Part shown: positions 8,068 through 15,505 of the stretch, piece by piece
Numbering within the stretch: the first letter of the stretch is position 1
Layout of the letters: every line of letters starts with the position of its first letter
Source of the DNA: an uncultured Porphyromonadaceae bacterium
Lineage (GTDB): Bacteria; Bacteroidota; Bacteroidia; Bacteroidales; Muribaculaceae
Assembly (NCBI GenBank): GCA_900552325.1
Contig: URZG01000020.1
Coordinates: 1-16,266, forward strand
Direction of reading: 5' to 3'
DNA: 16,266 nt
Position numbers and translations under genes: made by a program
The notes under the pieces: generated by a model
Seen by the model: only the letters and a program-made list of their open reading frames with translations
Databases searched by the model: none
Told to the model about the DNA's origin: nothing

Positions 8068-9556
8068 AATCCTGATGAAACTCCTTGCAGTGGGAGCGCT
8101 CCTTACCGGGGCGCTCCCGCTGATGTATGCCGAGGCCCCGAAACACGAGATGCGCGGCGCCTGGGTAGCCACGGTCTACGGCATCGACTGGCCCTCCGTG
8201 CAGGGAGCCGACGCCCGGACCGCCGAACTCCAGAAAGCCGAACTGACAACACTGATGGATACCCTGCAGACCGCCGGACTCAACGCCGTGTTCCTCCAGG
8301 TGCGCCCTATGGCCGACGCACTCTACCGTTCCGACAAAGAGCCGTGGAGCAGCTACCTCACCGGGCGCCGCGGCACTCCCACCGCCGACGAATGGGATCC
8401 GCTCGCCTTCGCCATAGAGGAGGCCCACGCACGTGGCATGGAGCTGCACGCATGGGTCAACCCCCTGCGTTTCGCGGCCTCCTCGGCGTCGCTCCCATCC
8501 ACCCCGGCCGACACGCGCGCCATCCGCAACGGCTGGATCCTGAAGTCCGGAAAAGCCCCGGCGGTATTCGACCCCGCCCACGAATCGGCGGTGGCGCATG
8601 TGGTTGATGTGTGCCGCGACATACTGCGCCGCTACGACGTGGACGGCCTGGTGTTCGACGACTATTTTTATCCCGACCGATTCCCTCGCCAGAAGGGGGA
8701 GGCGGCCGACACATACGGCGACCTGCGCCGCCATTACGTGAACCGCACCGTGGCCGCCGTGCATGCGATGGTGGAAAAGACCAAGCCGTGGGTGCGCTTC
8801 GGCGTTGCTCCGGCCGGGGTAGCCGGCGGTAACGGAAAGGCCACAGCGCGCTACAATATACTGCCTCCCATCGTGGGCAGCGACTGGATGTACGACCGCA
8901 TTTTCTGTGACCCTCTGGCATGGCTCAACGAGGGGACGGTAGACTACGTCTCGCCCCAGCTCTACTGGCCCACCGACCACGCCACCAACCCCTACGAGCC
9001 GCTCGCACAATGGTGGGATAAGACGGCCCGGCACTTCAAACGCCACTGCTACCCCTCCCACTCCCTCACGAACCTGGCCTCAACCCCGGCCCACTGGCGC
9101 GAACAGGGGCTGCAGATCGACATCGACCGCCGCTCCGCCTCCCCCGGATCCGTGCTCTACTCCGCCTCATCGCTCACCGGCAAGAAAGCCGGTGGCCTCG
9201 CCTCATGGCTCGGCAACCGCCAGTACCTCATGCCGGCGCTCATGCCCCCGATGGAGTGGAAACATGCCCGTAACCCGGGAAAAATCACCGGCCTTGTTCT
9301 CGACGGAGAAACCCTCCGTTGGAAAGGAAACGACGCCGGGCGATACGTGGTGTACGCCCTCCCAGACGATCTCACGGCCGAGGATGTGGCAGCCGACGCC
9401 CCCGACCGCAACTACCTTGCCGCCTATATCGCCGGCGTCACCTACAACCCCGAATTCACCCTCCCCGGCTACCTCCTTGAAGGCTACCGCTATGCCGTGG
9501 CCCCTTACGACCGCTACGGCAACGAATGGCCGGCCACCATGTTACAGCACCGATAG
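8060..9556 (+). CDS. GHL10/DUF187 family glycoside hydrolase-like protein, secreted
   Basis: This is a 498-residue exported TIM-barrel hydrolase of the GHL10 (DUF187, YngK-like) family, putative glycosidases whose substrates are mostly unproven. An N-terminal signal peptide ends about MYA (residues 22-24). The family opening MRGAWVATVYGIDWP is at 31-45. Core strands include GLNAVFLQVRPMADALY (73-89), MELHAWVNPLR (127-137) and VDGLVFDDYFYP (194-205), whose acidic residues are the likely catalytic group. DYVSPQLYWP follows. Residues from about 400 look like a fibronectin-III-type accessory domain (RYVVYALPDD to YRYAVAPYDRYGNEW). The ATG at 8060 lies inside the macroglobulin stop region (ATGAATAA), suggesting translational coupling. 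ATG 8075 is an alternative start that keeps the signal peptide. No terminator is visible after the gene. Confidence 0.92.
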   Translation: MNKILMKLLAVGALLTGALPLMYAEAPKHEMRGAWVATVYGIDWPSVQGADARTAELQKAELTTLMDTLQTAGLNAVFLQVRPMADALYRSDKEPWSSYLTGRRGTPTADEWDPLAFAIEEAHARGMELHAWVNPLRFAASSASLPSTPADTRAIRNGWILKSGKAPAVFDPAHESAVAHVVDVCRDILRRYDVDGLVFDDYFYPDRFPRQKGEAADTYGDLRRHYVNRTVAAVHAMVEKTKPWVRFGVAPAGVAGGNGKATARYNILPPIVGSDWMYDRIFCDPLAWLNEGTVDYVSPQLYWPTDHATNPYEPLAQWWDKTARHFKRHCYPSHSLTNLASTPAHWREQGLQIDIDRRSASPGSVLYSASSLTGKKAGGLASWLGNRQYLMPALMPPMEWKHARNPGKITGLVLDGETLRWKGNDAGRYVVYALPDDLTAEDVAADAPDRNYLAAYIAGVTYNPEFTLPGYLLEGYRYAVAPYDRYGNEWPATMLQHR

Positions 9557-9571
9557 CCATCCCCCCCGAAA

Positions 9572-9615
9572 TTAATCCAGATTAATGCGGGTAATGGATT
9601 TATTTACTACTTTTG
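9572..9615 (+). promoter_or_regulatory. Operator and promoter of the Crp/Fnr regulator gene
   Basis: TTAAT-CCAG-ATTAA (9572-9585), followed by TGCG, is an FNR-length palindrome. The -7 element TACTTTTG is at 9608-9615. The palindrome centre (9578.5) is 29.5 bases above the -7, or roughly -41 from the expected start, which is class II activator geometry. No TTTG is present at -33, consistent with activator dependence. The box and its spacing recur at 10353-10396. The pattern is seen directly; binding by the adjacent regulator is inferred. Confidence 0.65.
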
Positions 9616-9632
9616 GCGCTAAATAGCTCACA

Positions 9633-10334
9633 ATGAAAAACGACAAGGAAACATACGGCAACCTGCGGCAGCTTCTGGCTCTTGAGGCCAGATATGTGGC
9701 GCGTCCAGAGGTGCTTGATGAATTCCTGGCCGGAGGCACACCGGTGCGGCTCGACACCTACGGCGCCATGATCGATGCCGGTGAGTTCAATCCCGACATC
9801 TATGTGGTGAAGGAGGGGCTCGTGCGTGGCACCTACATGGACAAGAATATCGAGAAAACCGCCGGTTTCGCGCTGCCCGGCACCCTGCTCATCTCCTTCC
9901 ACTGCTATTACGGGGGCGAGCCCTCCTACTACCGCTTCGAGGCCTGCTGCCCCACAACCGTGATACGCATCCCGCGCGACTATTTCGATGACTATCTGCA
10001 CCGGTCGCACGAGTTCGCACTCTGGGTGATGAGCGCCCACCAGAACCAGCTTTTCTACAACGAGTGCAAGAACCAGGTGCTCAGCGGCGACGCCAAAAGC
10101 CGCCTGCTGCAACTCACCAGACGCCTCTCCGGACTCGTCGACGGCTCATGGCTGCACGAAAACGATACCCCCGACAATCACGACCAACGCGTGAAAACCG
10201 AGCTCTATACCCGCTGGAAAGCAATTTTCCGAATCGTACCGTCGAAGATCATCGCCTCCTATCTCGGAATCACCGAGCAGCACCTCAGCAAGATAAAGCG
10301 CCAGATCATCACCTCCGGCGAATTGTTAAAATAA
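9633..10334 (+). CDS. Crp/Fnr-family transcriptional regulator
   Basis: This is a 233-residue regulator with a cNMP-binding-like beta-roll (about 25-120), a long dimerisation helix (about 125-170) and a C-terminal winged helix-turn-helix (about 200-230; PSKIIASYLGITEQHLSKIK). The beta-roll lacks a recognisable cAMP-binding GELA...R[S/T] signature, and there is no N-terminal FNR cysteine cluster, so the ligand is unknown. Cys residues at 91, 105, 106 and 145 are scattered. In the recognition helix, Q216, S219 and K220 fall where E. coli FNR has E209, S212 and R213. The gene is preceded by a TTAAT-N4-ATTAA box and -7 element, with about 13 bases of leader before ATG 9633. The same box lies ahead of the next gene, pointing to autoregulation plus control of the exported protein. 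Confidence 0.93.
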   Translation: MKNDKETYGNLRQLLALEARYVARPEVLDEFLAGGTPVRLDTYGAMIDAGEFNPDIYVVKEGLVRGTYMDKNIEKTAGFALPGTLLISFHCYYGGEPSYYRFEACCPTTVIRIPRDYFDDYLHRSHEFALWVMSAHQNQLFYNECKNQVLSGDAKSRLLQLTRRLSGLVDGSWLHENDTPDNHDQRVKTELYTRWKAIFRIVPSKIIASYLGITEQHLSKIKRQIITSGELLK

Positions 10335-10352
10335 CCTCCCCGCCACTATTTC

Positions 10353-10396
10353 TTAATTCAGATTAAAGCGATTGCTGCAATCGTTTCATATATTTG
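10353..10396 (+). promoter_or_regulatory. Operator and promoter of the exported multidomain protein gene
   Basis: TTAAT-TCAG-ATTAA (10353-10366), followed by AGCG, matches the box ahead of the regulator gene at 16 of 18 positions. The -7 element TATATTTG is at 10389-10396, again 29.5 bases from the palindrome centre, with no -33 TTTG. The 18 bases between box and -7 are unrelated in the two promoters, so the shared spacing is not simply a recent duplication. The expected leader is about 28 bases to ATG 10429. Confidence 0.65.
10369..10383. promoter_or_regulatory. Perfect 15-base palindrome in the promoter spacer
   Basis: CGATTGC-T-GCAATCG has perfect 7-base arms around a single T. It begins at the end of the FNR-like box and ends 5 bases before the -7 element. 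A protein bound here should block the promoter, so it is a candidate repressor site specific to the exported-protein gene; the regulator promoter lacks it. Confidence 0.45.
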
Positions 10397-10428
10397 CGGC
10401 CTACAATAATAAACCAATTTTCAACCGT

Positions 10429-13400
10429 ATGAACAGAATATTACTCGGAATCTGTGCGGGAAGCGCTGTGGCCCTGACGGCTGCCGCAGCCTGGACGTCA
10501 GGCGGCACTACGGCCGACGGCGCGCTCATTCCCGCGTTCTCTCACACTTTTACCGAAGCCGACGATTTTGACGGCTACACTATCATCGACCTTGACGGTC
10601 AGGGTGGATGGCAGATGGAGGAAGGCTCCGACGGCGAGTTTATCCCCTGCGTCAAAGGCACCTCCGGCTACTACAATGTGCCGTCGATGAACGACTGGCT
10701 AATCACCCCCAAACTCTGGCTCGAAGGGGGCAAAGCCTACCGCCTCACGGTGAATATGTCATCGCAGAGCAACATCGCCCCCGAGCGCTTCGAGGTCAAA
10801 TACGGCACGGCCCCCACAGCCGACGGGATGACCACCGCCGTCATCGAGCCCACTGAAATCACCAACACCGAAGGGTACGACTTCGACGGCTATCTCCTGC
10901 CCGAGACCTCCGGAGAATATTTCGTAGGCGTTCACGGCATGTCCGACCCCAACTCCTGGCGCCTCTACTGCTACTCGATAAAAGTAGGTGAGGCCACGCC
11001 GACTACCGCTCCCGGTGCCGTAACGGCACTCACCGTCGTTCCCGACCCCCAGTGGGATATGGCCGCTACCGTGAAGTTCACCGCTCCCGCCACCGATATG
11101 GCCGGCGCGGCGCTCACCGCCCCGGTTGATGTCGACGTATGGCGCGCCGGCGTTAAGCTCGGCACCGTCAGCGGCTGCGCCCCCGGTTCGGAGCAGCAGT
11201 TCGCCGACAACAACACCGCAGCCGGAGCCGAAATGGAGCGTCCCGGCACTTACGAATACACCGTGATTCCCCGCAACGCCTCCGGCGAAGGTTTCCTTGC
11301 CAAGGCCTCGAACTATATCGGTCCGAATATCCCCGGCGACGTCACCGACATACGCCTTGAAGAGACCACTCCCGGCACTGTGAAAATCACATGGAACGCC
11401 CCGACAGTCGACAAGGACGGCAACCCCGTACCCGCCGACAAGGTGACCTACGGCCTCGAGCTCCTCGGCGGGGAGGAAAAAGTGCTCGCCACCGGCTACG
11501 CCGACACCGAATACACCGTGGCCGTCTGTAAGCCCACCGACCAGACTTTCGCCTGCGTGCGTATCGTGGCCGTCACTTCGGCAGGGTATTCCACCGGCGT
11601 GAAATCACCGATTATCCCCGTGGGGCAGCCTGATGCCGCTCCCTATCTCGAATCATTCAGCGAGGGACGCCTGTCGTTCCTCACCGGCACCGAAATTGTG
11701 GAGCAGACCGGTTCCGGCCAGCCTGTGGCTATGACATGCATTGACGCCGATGTGCCCTCGGTAGGCTCTTCCGACGGCGACAATGGCTTCGCCTACGGGC
11801 GTATGCCCTCCACCGGCGACAAAGTGGCTTTCTTCTCCGGCAAGATTGACCTCTCGGCGCTCACGGCTCCGAAATTTGCCCTCAATATCTTCAAGTTCAG
11901 CGCCGACCACGCCAACACCTATACTCTCCAGATGAGGGTTGTAGGCGGCGAATACACCGATGTCGCTACCCTCTCATGCGCCGACTTCACGGAAACAGGC
12001 TGGCACAAGACCGTTACCGCCATTCCCGCTCAGTTCATCGGCAAGACGGTGCAGTACCGCATCGTGATGGAGAACGTGAACTCCTTCAACTGCTTCCTCG
12101 ACCGCGCCCGCATATATGACCAGGCCGACGTCAATCTGGCCGCCCGCACTGTCAACGCGCCTGATGCCGCCGATGTCAACGAACCCTTCGCCATATCGGT
12201 CCTCGTGGACAACCTCGGCGAGCTTCCTGCCGAAAACTACACTGTAGAGCTGCTGCTCAACGGGGTGAAGGTTGATGAGAAGGCCGTGGTCGAAACTCTT
12301 GCCCCCGACGCCTCGGCCAGCGTGAAGTTCGAGCAGACCCTCGGCGTGACGGCAGAACGCTTCAACAATTACTCCGCACGAGTGGTTATTGAGGGCGATG
12401 AATTTGCCGCCGACAATGTGGCTCCTGAAGCCAAGACCGAACTGCGCGTACCCTCGCATCCCACCGTCAACGACCTCAACGGCACAGCCGATCAGGCTAC
12501 CGGCATCACCCTCAACTGGAGCGCCCCCGACCTCGCCGGCGGGGAAACCGAGCATGTGGTGATGGATTTTGAATCGCTCGAGGACTGCGCCACCGACCTC
12601 ACCCCCTTCACCACCCACGATGGCGACGGCCTCGCATCAGGCACATATACTGACGATGACATCCCCGGCGTGACCGGCGAACCTGCCGCCTGGTATGTAA
12701 TCGACTCCTCAAACGAGAACCATGGTGTTGAGCCGGGCAACAACGGCTCCAACAAATATGCCATGGTATGCTACACCGAAGACGATGAGGCCGAAGTGAA
12801 CAAGAACGATGACTGGCTCATCACCCCCGAGCTTTACGGCGGCAAGCAGACACTCTCGTTCTATGTGCGCTGTCGCGGCTCATGGTATGAGGAGAGCCTT
12901 GAGGTTCTTACCTCCACCACCGACAACAAGCCGGAATCGTTCGAGCTTTACGGCGAGCTGACCGTAGCCGAAGAGGAATGGACCCGCATCGAAGTTGACG
13001 TGGAGGATGGTGTGCGCTATGTGGCCTTCCGCTACACCTCCGAGGATATGTACTTCGTGGCTATCGACGATATTGAATACGCCCCGGCCGGAGGCAACCC
13101 GCTGCTTCAGCTTCAGGGCTACAACGTGTACCGCAACGGCATCCGCCTGAACACCGATCTCCTCACCGAGCCGACATTCACCGATGCCGACTACGAGCCC
13201 GACACCGATTACACGTACGCCGTGACCGCCGTTTACAACAAGGGCGAATCGGCGCTGAGCAACCCCGTTGACCTGCGTGTAGTAGCCCTCGGTACCGTCG
13301 AGGCCGCCGAAAGCGCCGACACTCCCGCCGAGTACTTCAACCTCGCAGGCGTCCGCGTAGCCACCGGTACAGTCAGCGCACCGAAACCTGCACTCCCCGC

Positions 13401-13455
13401 CGGCATCTACCTGCGCCGCACCGCCGCCACCACCGCCAAGGTAGTCATCAGATAA
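10429..13455 (+). CDS. Exported multidomain adhesin-like protein with T9SS-type C-terminal tail
   Basis: This is a 1008-residue exported protein. The signal peptide covers about 20 residues (MNRILLGICAGSAVALTAAA). A choice-of-anchor J (cleaved-adhesin-like) domain lies at about 38-190, with MNDWLITPKLWLEGGKAYRL. Two fibronectin III domains follow (about 194-300 and 301-397), then a jelly-roll-like domain (about 404-565) and a CARDB-like domain (about 568-674). A third fibronectin III starts GITLNWSAP at about 690. It is interrupted by a second choice-of-anchor J domain (about 710-888, NDDWLITPEL) and resumes at GYNVYRNGIRLN. The tail (about 970-1008: EYFNLAGVRVA, LPAGIYLRR, KVVIR) resembles type IX secretion sorting tails. 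It is probably a surface or secreted binding protein; no catalytic residues are seen. ATG 10429 is chosen because upstream in-frame starts would lie before the -7 element. Confidence 0.88.
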   Translation: MNRILLGICAGSAVALTAAAAWTSGGTTADGALIPAFSHTFTEADDFDGYTIIDLDGQGGWQMEEGSDGEFIPCVKGTSGYYNVPSMNDWLITPKLWLEGGKAYRLTVNMSSQSNIAPERFEVKYGTAPTADGMTTAVIEPTEITNTEGYDFDGYLLPETSGEYFVGVHGMSDPNSWRLYCYSIKVGEATPTTAPGAVTALTVVPDPQWDMAATVKFTAPATDMAGAALTAPVDVDVWRAGVKLGTVSGCAPGSEQQFADNNTAAGAEMERPGTYEYTVIPRNASGEGFLAKASNYIGPNIPGDVTDIRLEETTPGTVKITWNAPTVDKDGNPVPADKVTYGLELLGGEEKVLATGYADTEYTVAVCKPTDQTFACVRIVAVTSAGYSTGVKSPIIPVGQPDAAPYLESFSEGRLSFLTGTEIVEQTGSGQPVAMTCIDADVPSVGSSDGDNGFAYGRMPSTGDKVAFFSGKIDLSALTAPKFALNIFKFSADHANTYTLQMRVVGGEYTDVATLSCADFTETGWHKTVTAIPAQFIGKTVQYRIVMENVNSFNCFLDRARIYDQADVNLAARTVNAPDAADVNEPFAISVLVDNLGELPAENYTVELLLNGVKVDEKAVVETLAPDASASVKFEQTLGVTAERFNNYSARVVIEGDEFAADNVAPEAKTELRVPSHPTVNDLNGTADQATGITLNWSAPDLAGGETEHVVMDFESLEDCATDLTPFTTHDGDGLASGTYTDDDIPGVTGEPAAWYVIDSSNENHGVEPGNNGSNKYAMVCYTEDDEAEVNKNDDWLITPELYGGKQTLSFYVRCRGSWYEESLEVLTSTTDNKPESFELYGELTVAEEEWTRIEVDVEDGVRYVAFRYTSEDMYFVAIDDIEYAPAGGNPLLQLQGYNVYRNGIRLNTDLLTEPTFTDADYEPDTDYTYAVTAVYNKGESALSNPVDLRVVALGTVEAAESADTPAEYFNLAGVRVATGTVSAPKPALPAGIYLRRTAATTAKVVIR

Positions 13456-13478
13456 CATCCCGCAAAACCCTATAAATT

Positions 13479-13520
13479 ATCCGGGCCATAACCGCCGCCG
13501 CGGCTATGGCCCGGATTTTT
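13479..13520 (+). terminator. Intrinsic terminator after the exported-protein gene
   Basis: ATCCGGGCCATA (13479-13490) pairs perfectly over 12 bases with TATGGCCCGGAT (13505-13516). Inner GCCG (13494-13497) pairs with CGGC (13501-13504). The T tract TTTTTAT follows from 13516. It separates convergent genes; on the minus strand only a weak T-rich stretch follows, so it is mainly a plus-strand terminator. Confidence 0.9.
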
Positions 13521-13535
13521 ATCTCACACAAAGTT

Positions 13536-15485
13536 TCAGTCAGTGATATGCCCGTGTTCGCGCAAATATATATCGAGTAGTCGTTTAGCCTCGTCCTCGC
13601 TGTATTCGCACGGCACTATCTCCTGACCCCGGTAATTGATATACCCCCAACGGTCTTTCACTTTGCCATAAATTCTTACCTTACGACAATAAAATCCGTT
13701 ATAATCTTCGGGATAATAATCGATATCATTATATATTTGTGACGTAACAGTTTTGCCAAGAAAGTTGATACATTCACATCCTCCATTGCAAACTACAGCA
13801 AGCCTGTCTTTCCCAAATTGATACACACTATTATATTTCGGTGTAACCAAAACCGAACCATCAAGTTTGACAAAGCCCCACTTATCGCCGAGCTTCACTT
13901 TTGCGGCTCCATTGGAAAAAGCATCTACTTCGTCATATTTAAAGTCGAAAATCTGCTTGCCGTTACGGTCGAAGCATCCCCATTTTCCGTCTTTCTTTAC
14001 CATAAAACGGCTTTGGGCGAGATTACTCACTTCTTCGTATCGGCCTAAAAAAATCTCTTTCTTCGTTTTCAGGTCATACACACCATATTTGATATTACCA
14101 TATTCTCCATCCCAGACTACAACCATGCTGTCGCAAATCTCACTGAATGTATAATATTCCTTATCAATCAGCTTTTCCCCTTTTGTCGACAACAGTTCAT
14201 CCGGGCCTCTCGATCCATCGCCGGCATCTTTACTTGCGTGATAATATATAGCCGGATGGTCACTCACTCTTTCTTCAAAATACCAATACTCAAAGGGAAG
14301 CACCGTTTTCCCCTGCATATCGATCAGCCCATACTTACCATTAAGTTTCACAGCGGCATAACCGTCTATGAAATTAGGGCAATCACCTGCACCGTAAACA
14401 TCATCATGATCATATATGGGAGCTATCGCCTCTTTGCCTTGCTCGTTGATGAAGCCCCACTTGCCATTCTCCAAAACGGCTATCAGAGAGTATGATTCGG
14501 TGTTCCAGTATGTCACGATCCCATTGGAAGACAGTACACTTAAATCAATCATCATACTATACTTATAAGGAGTGAGGGGGCGGAAGCCGTCGGGAGAAAC
14601 GAGCGCCCACTTGTCATCTTTCTGAAAGGCAAGGAGTATGTCGTCACCGCAAGAGAGCGATTTGATTTCCTGATATTCAAAAGGCACGAGGGTTTTGTTC
14701 GAGTAATCGACCACTCCCCAGAGACCATCTTTGGCAGCGGCCACGAAATCAGGGCAGTTGTCAATAGGTCTGTCGTAGATGCATGGTAAAAGTTCATGTC
14801 CCATGCCGTTGATAATACCGACTTTGCCGTTCTCCACCACCACGAAGTAATCGTGGCGCTTTATATATTCCATCTCCTCGTAGCGGGGTTCCACAATCTC
14901 TTCGCCCATGTAGTTGCGGAGGCCCCAGTAACCGGTGGCTTCGTCGCGGAAAGGATAGACGTAGCGGGTCTTGTTGGAGGTTGTCACGGGGGCAACCTGA
15001 GTGTTGGGAAGTATAAGGGTGACAATGTATGTGGTCTTGGCTGCCAGTTCCGGGATACCGTAGTCGGGAAAATATAGTTTCAGCGGCAGCAGGTTTTCGT
15101 GGAGCACATGCAGCTCCTTTGTGCCTGAAACGGCATACACCCAATATTCGCCCACATCGTAGCGCACTTCACCTACGACATTGCCTTGGAACTTGGCGTT
15201 GGGCGAGGCGATCTCGAACTTCACCAGCGCGCAGGCGTCGCCATTGAGGTCGGTACGGAGATTGTGCGACGCCGAGACATCAAACAGCGCCGCCTCCACA
15301 TTCTCCACCTCGAAGCGCTGCCCCTTCAGCAGCGCACACGGCACACCGTTGCGGTCGTCCACCTGCTGATGCGCAACCGTGAGATCCATCGCGTCAAGTT
15401 CGAGCGACTTCACAGTCAGGCTCTGCCCTATTCCCGACAGTACAGTAACGAATAATAAAAATATGGTTAATAGCGATTTATGCAT
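13536..15485 (-). CDS. Exported WG-repeat protein
   Basis: This is a 649-residue secreted protein. The signal peptide is about 21 residues (MHKSLLTIFLLFVTVLSGIGQ). An N-terminal beta-rich domain of about 140 residues (containing NLRTDLNGDACALVKFEI and GEYWVYAVSGTKELHVLHE) looks like an N-terminal module I recall from other Bacteroidales exported proteins; its function is unknown to me. About 11 WG (KWG) repeats follow, such as NGKWGFINEQGKEAIAPIYD and GDKWGFVKLDGSVLVTPKY. One near the end is degenerate (NGGCECINFLGK). The protein ends YLREHGHITD, like its neighbour. WG repeats probably form a beta-propeller-like or solenoid binding surface, but no activity is established here. The ATG at 15485 lies 20 bases below the upstream gene's stop; a TTG at 15509 is less likely. 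The repeat part is much AT-richer than the N-terminal part. Confidence 0.88.
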   Translation of the reverse strand: MHKSLLTIFLLFVTVLSGIGQSLTVKSLELDAMDLTVAHQQVDDRNGVPCALLKGQRFEVENVEAALFDVSASHNLRTDLNGDACALVKFEIASPNAKFQGNVVGEVRYDVGEYWVYAVSGTKELHVLHENLLPLKLYFPDYGIPELAAKTTYIVTLILPNTQVAPVTTSNKTRYVYPFRDEATGYWGLRNYMGEEIVEPRYEEMEYIKRHDYFVVVENGKVGIINGMGHELLPCIYDRPIDNCPDFVAAAKDGLWGVVDYSNKTLVPFEYQEIKSLSCGDDILLAFQKDDKWALVSPDGFRPLTPYKYSMMIDLSVLSSNGIVTYWNTESYSLIAVLENGKWGFINEQGKEAIAPIYDHDDVYGAGDCPNFIDGYAAVKLNGKYGLIDMQGKTVLPFEYWYFEERVSDHPAIYYHASKDAGDGSRGPDELLSTKGEKLIDKEYYTFSEICDSMVVVWDGEYGNIKYGVYDLKTKKEIFLGRYEEVSNLAQSRFMVKKDGKWGCFDRNGKQIFDFKYDEVDAFSNGAAKVKLGDKWGFVKLDGSVLVTPKYNSVYQFGKDRLAVVCNGGCECINFLGKTVTSQIYNDIDYYPEDYNGFYCRKVRIYGKVKDRWGYINYRGQEIVPCEYSEDEAKRLLDIYLREHGHITD

Positions 15486-15505
15486 AGCGCAACAAAATCG
15501 TGGCG

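Noticed and set aside
8045..9061. Long open frame on the minus strand, opposite the GHL10 gene
   Set aside because: Same artefact: the plus strand encodes a recognisable hydrolase with a signal peptide, and the antisense product has no recognisable features.
9561..9567. Run of seven C after the hydrolase stop codon
   Set aside because: Short homopolymer in non-coding sequence, with no gene that it could switch by slippage.
10321..10330. AATTGTTAAA repeats exactly the 10-mer at 611-620 in the sigma promoter
   Set aside because: Here it lies at the end of the Crp/Fnr coding sequence with no TTTG after it; probably chance in an AT-rich stop region.
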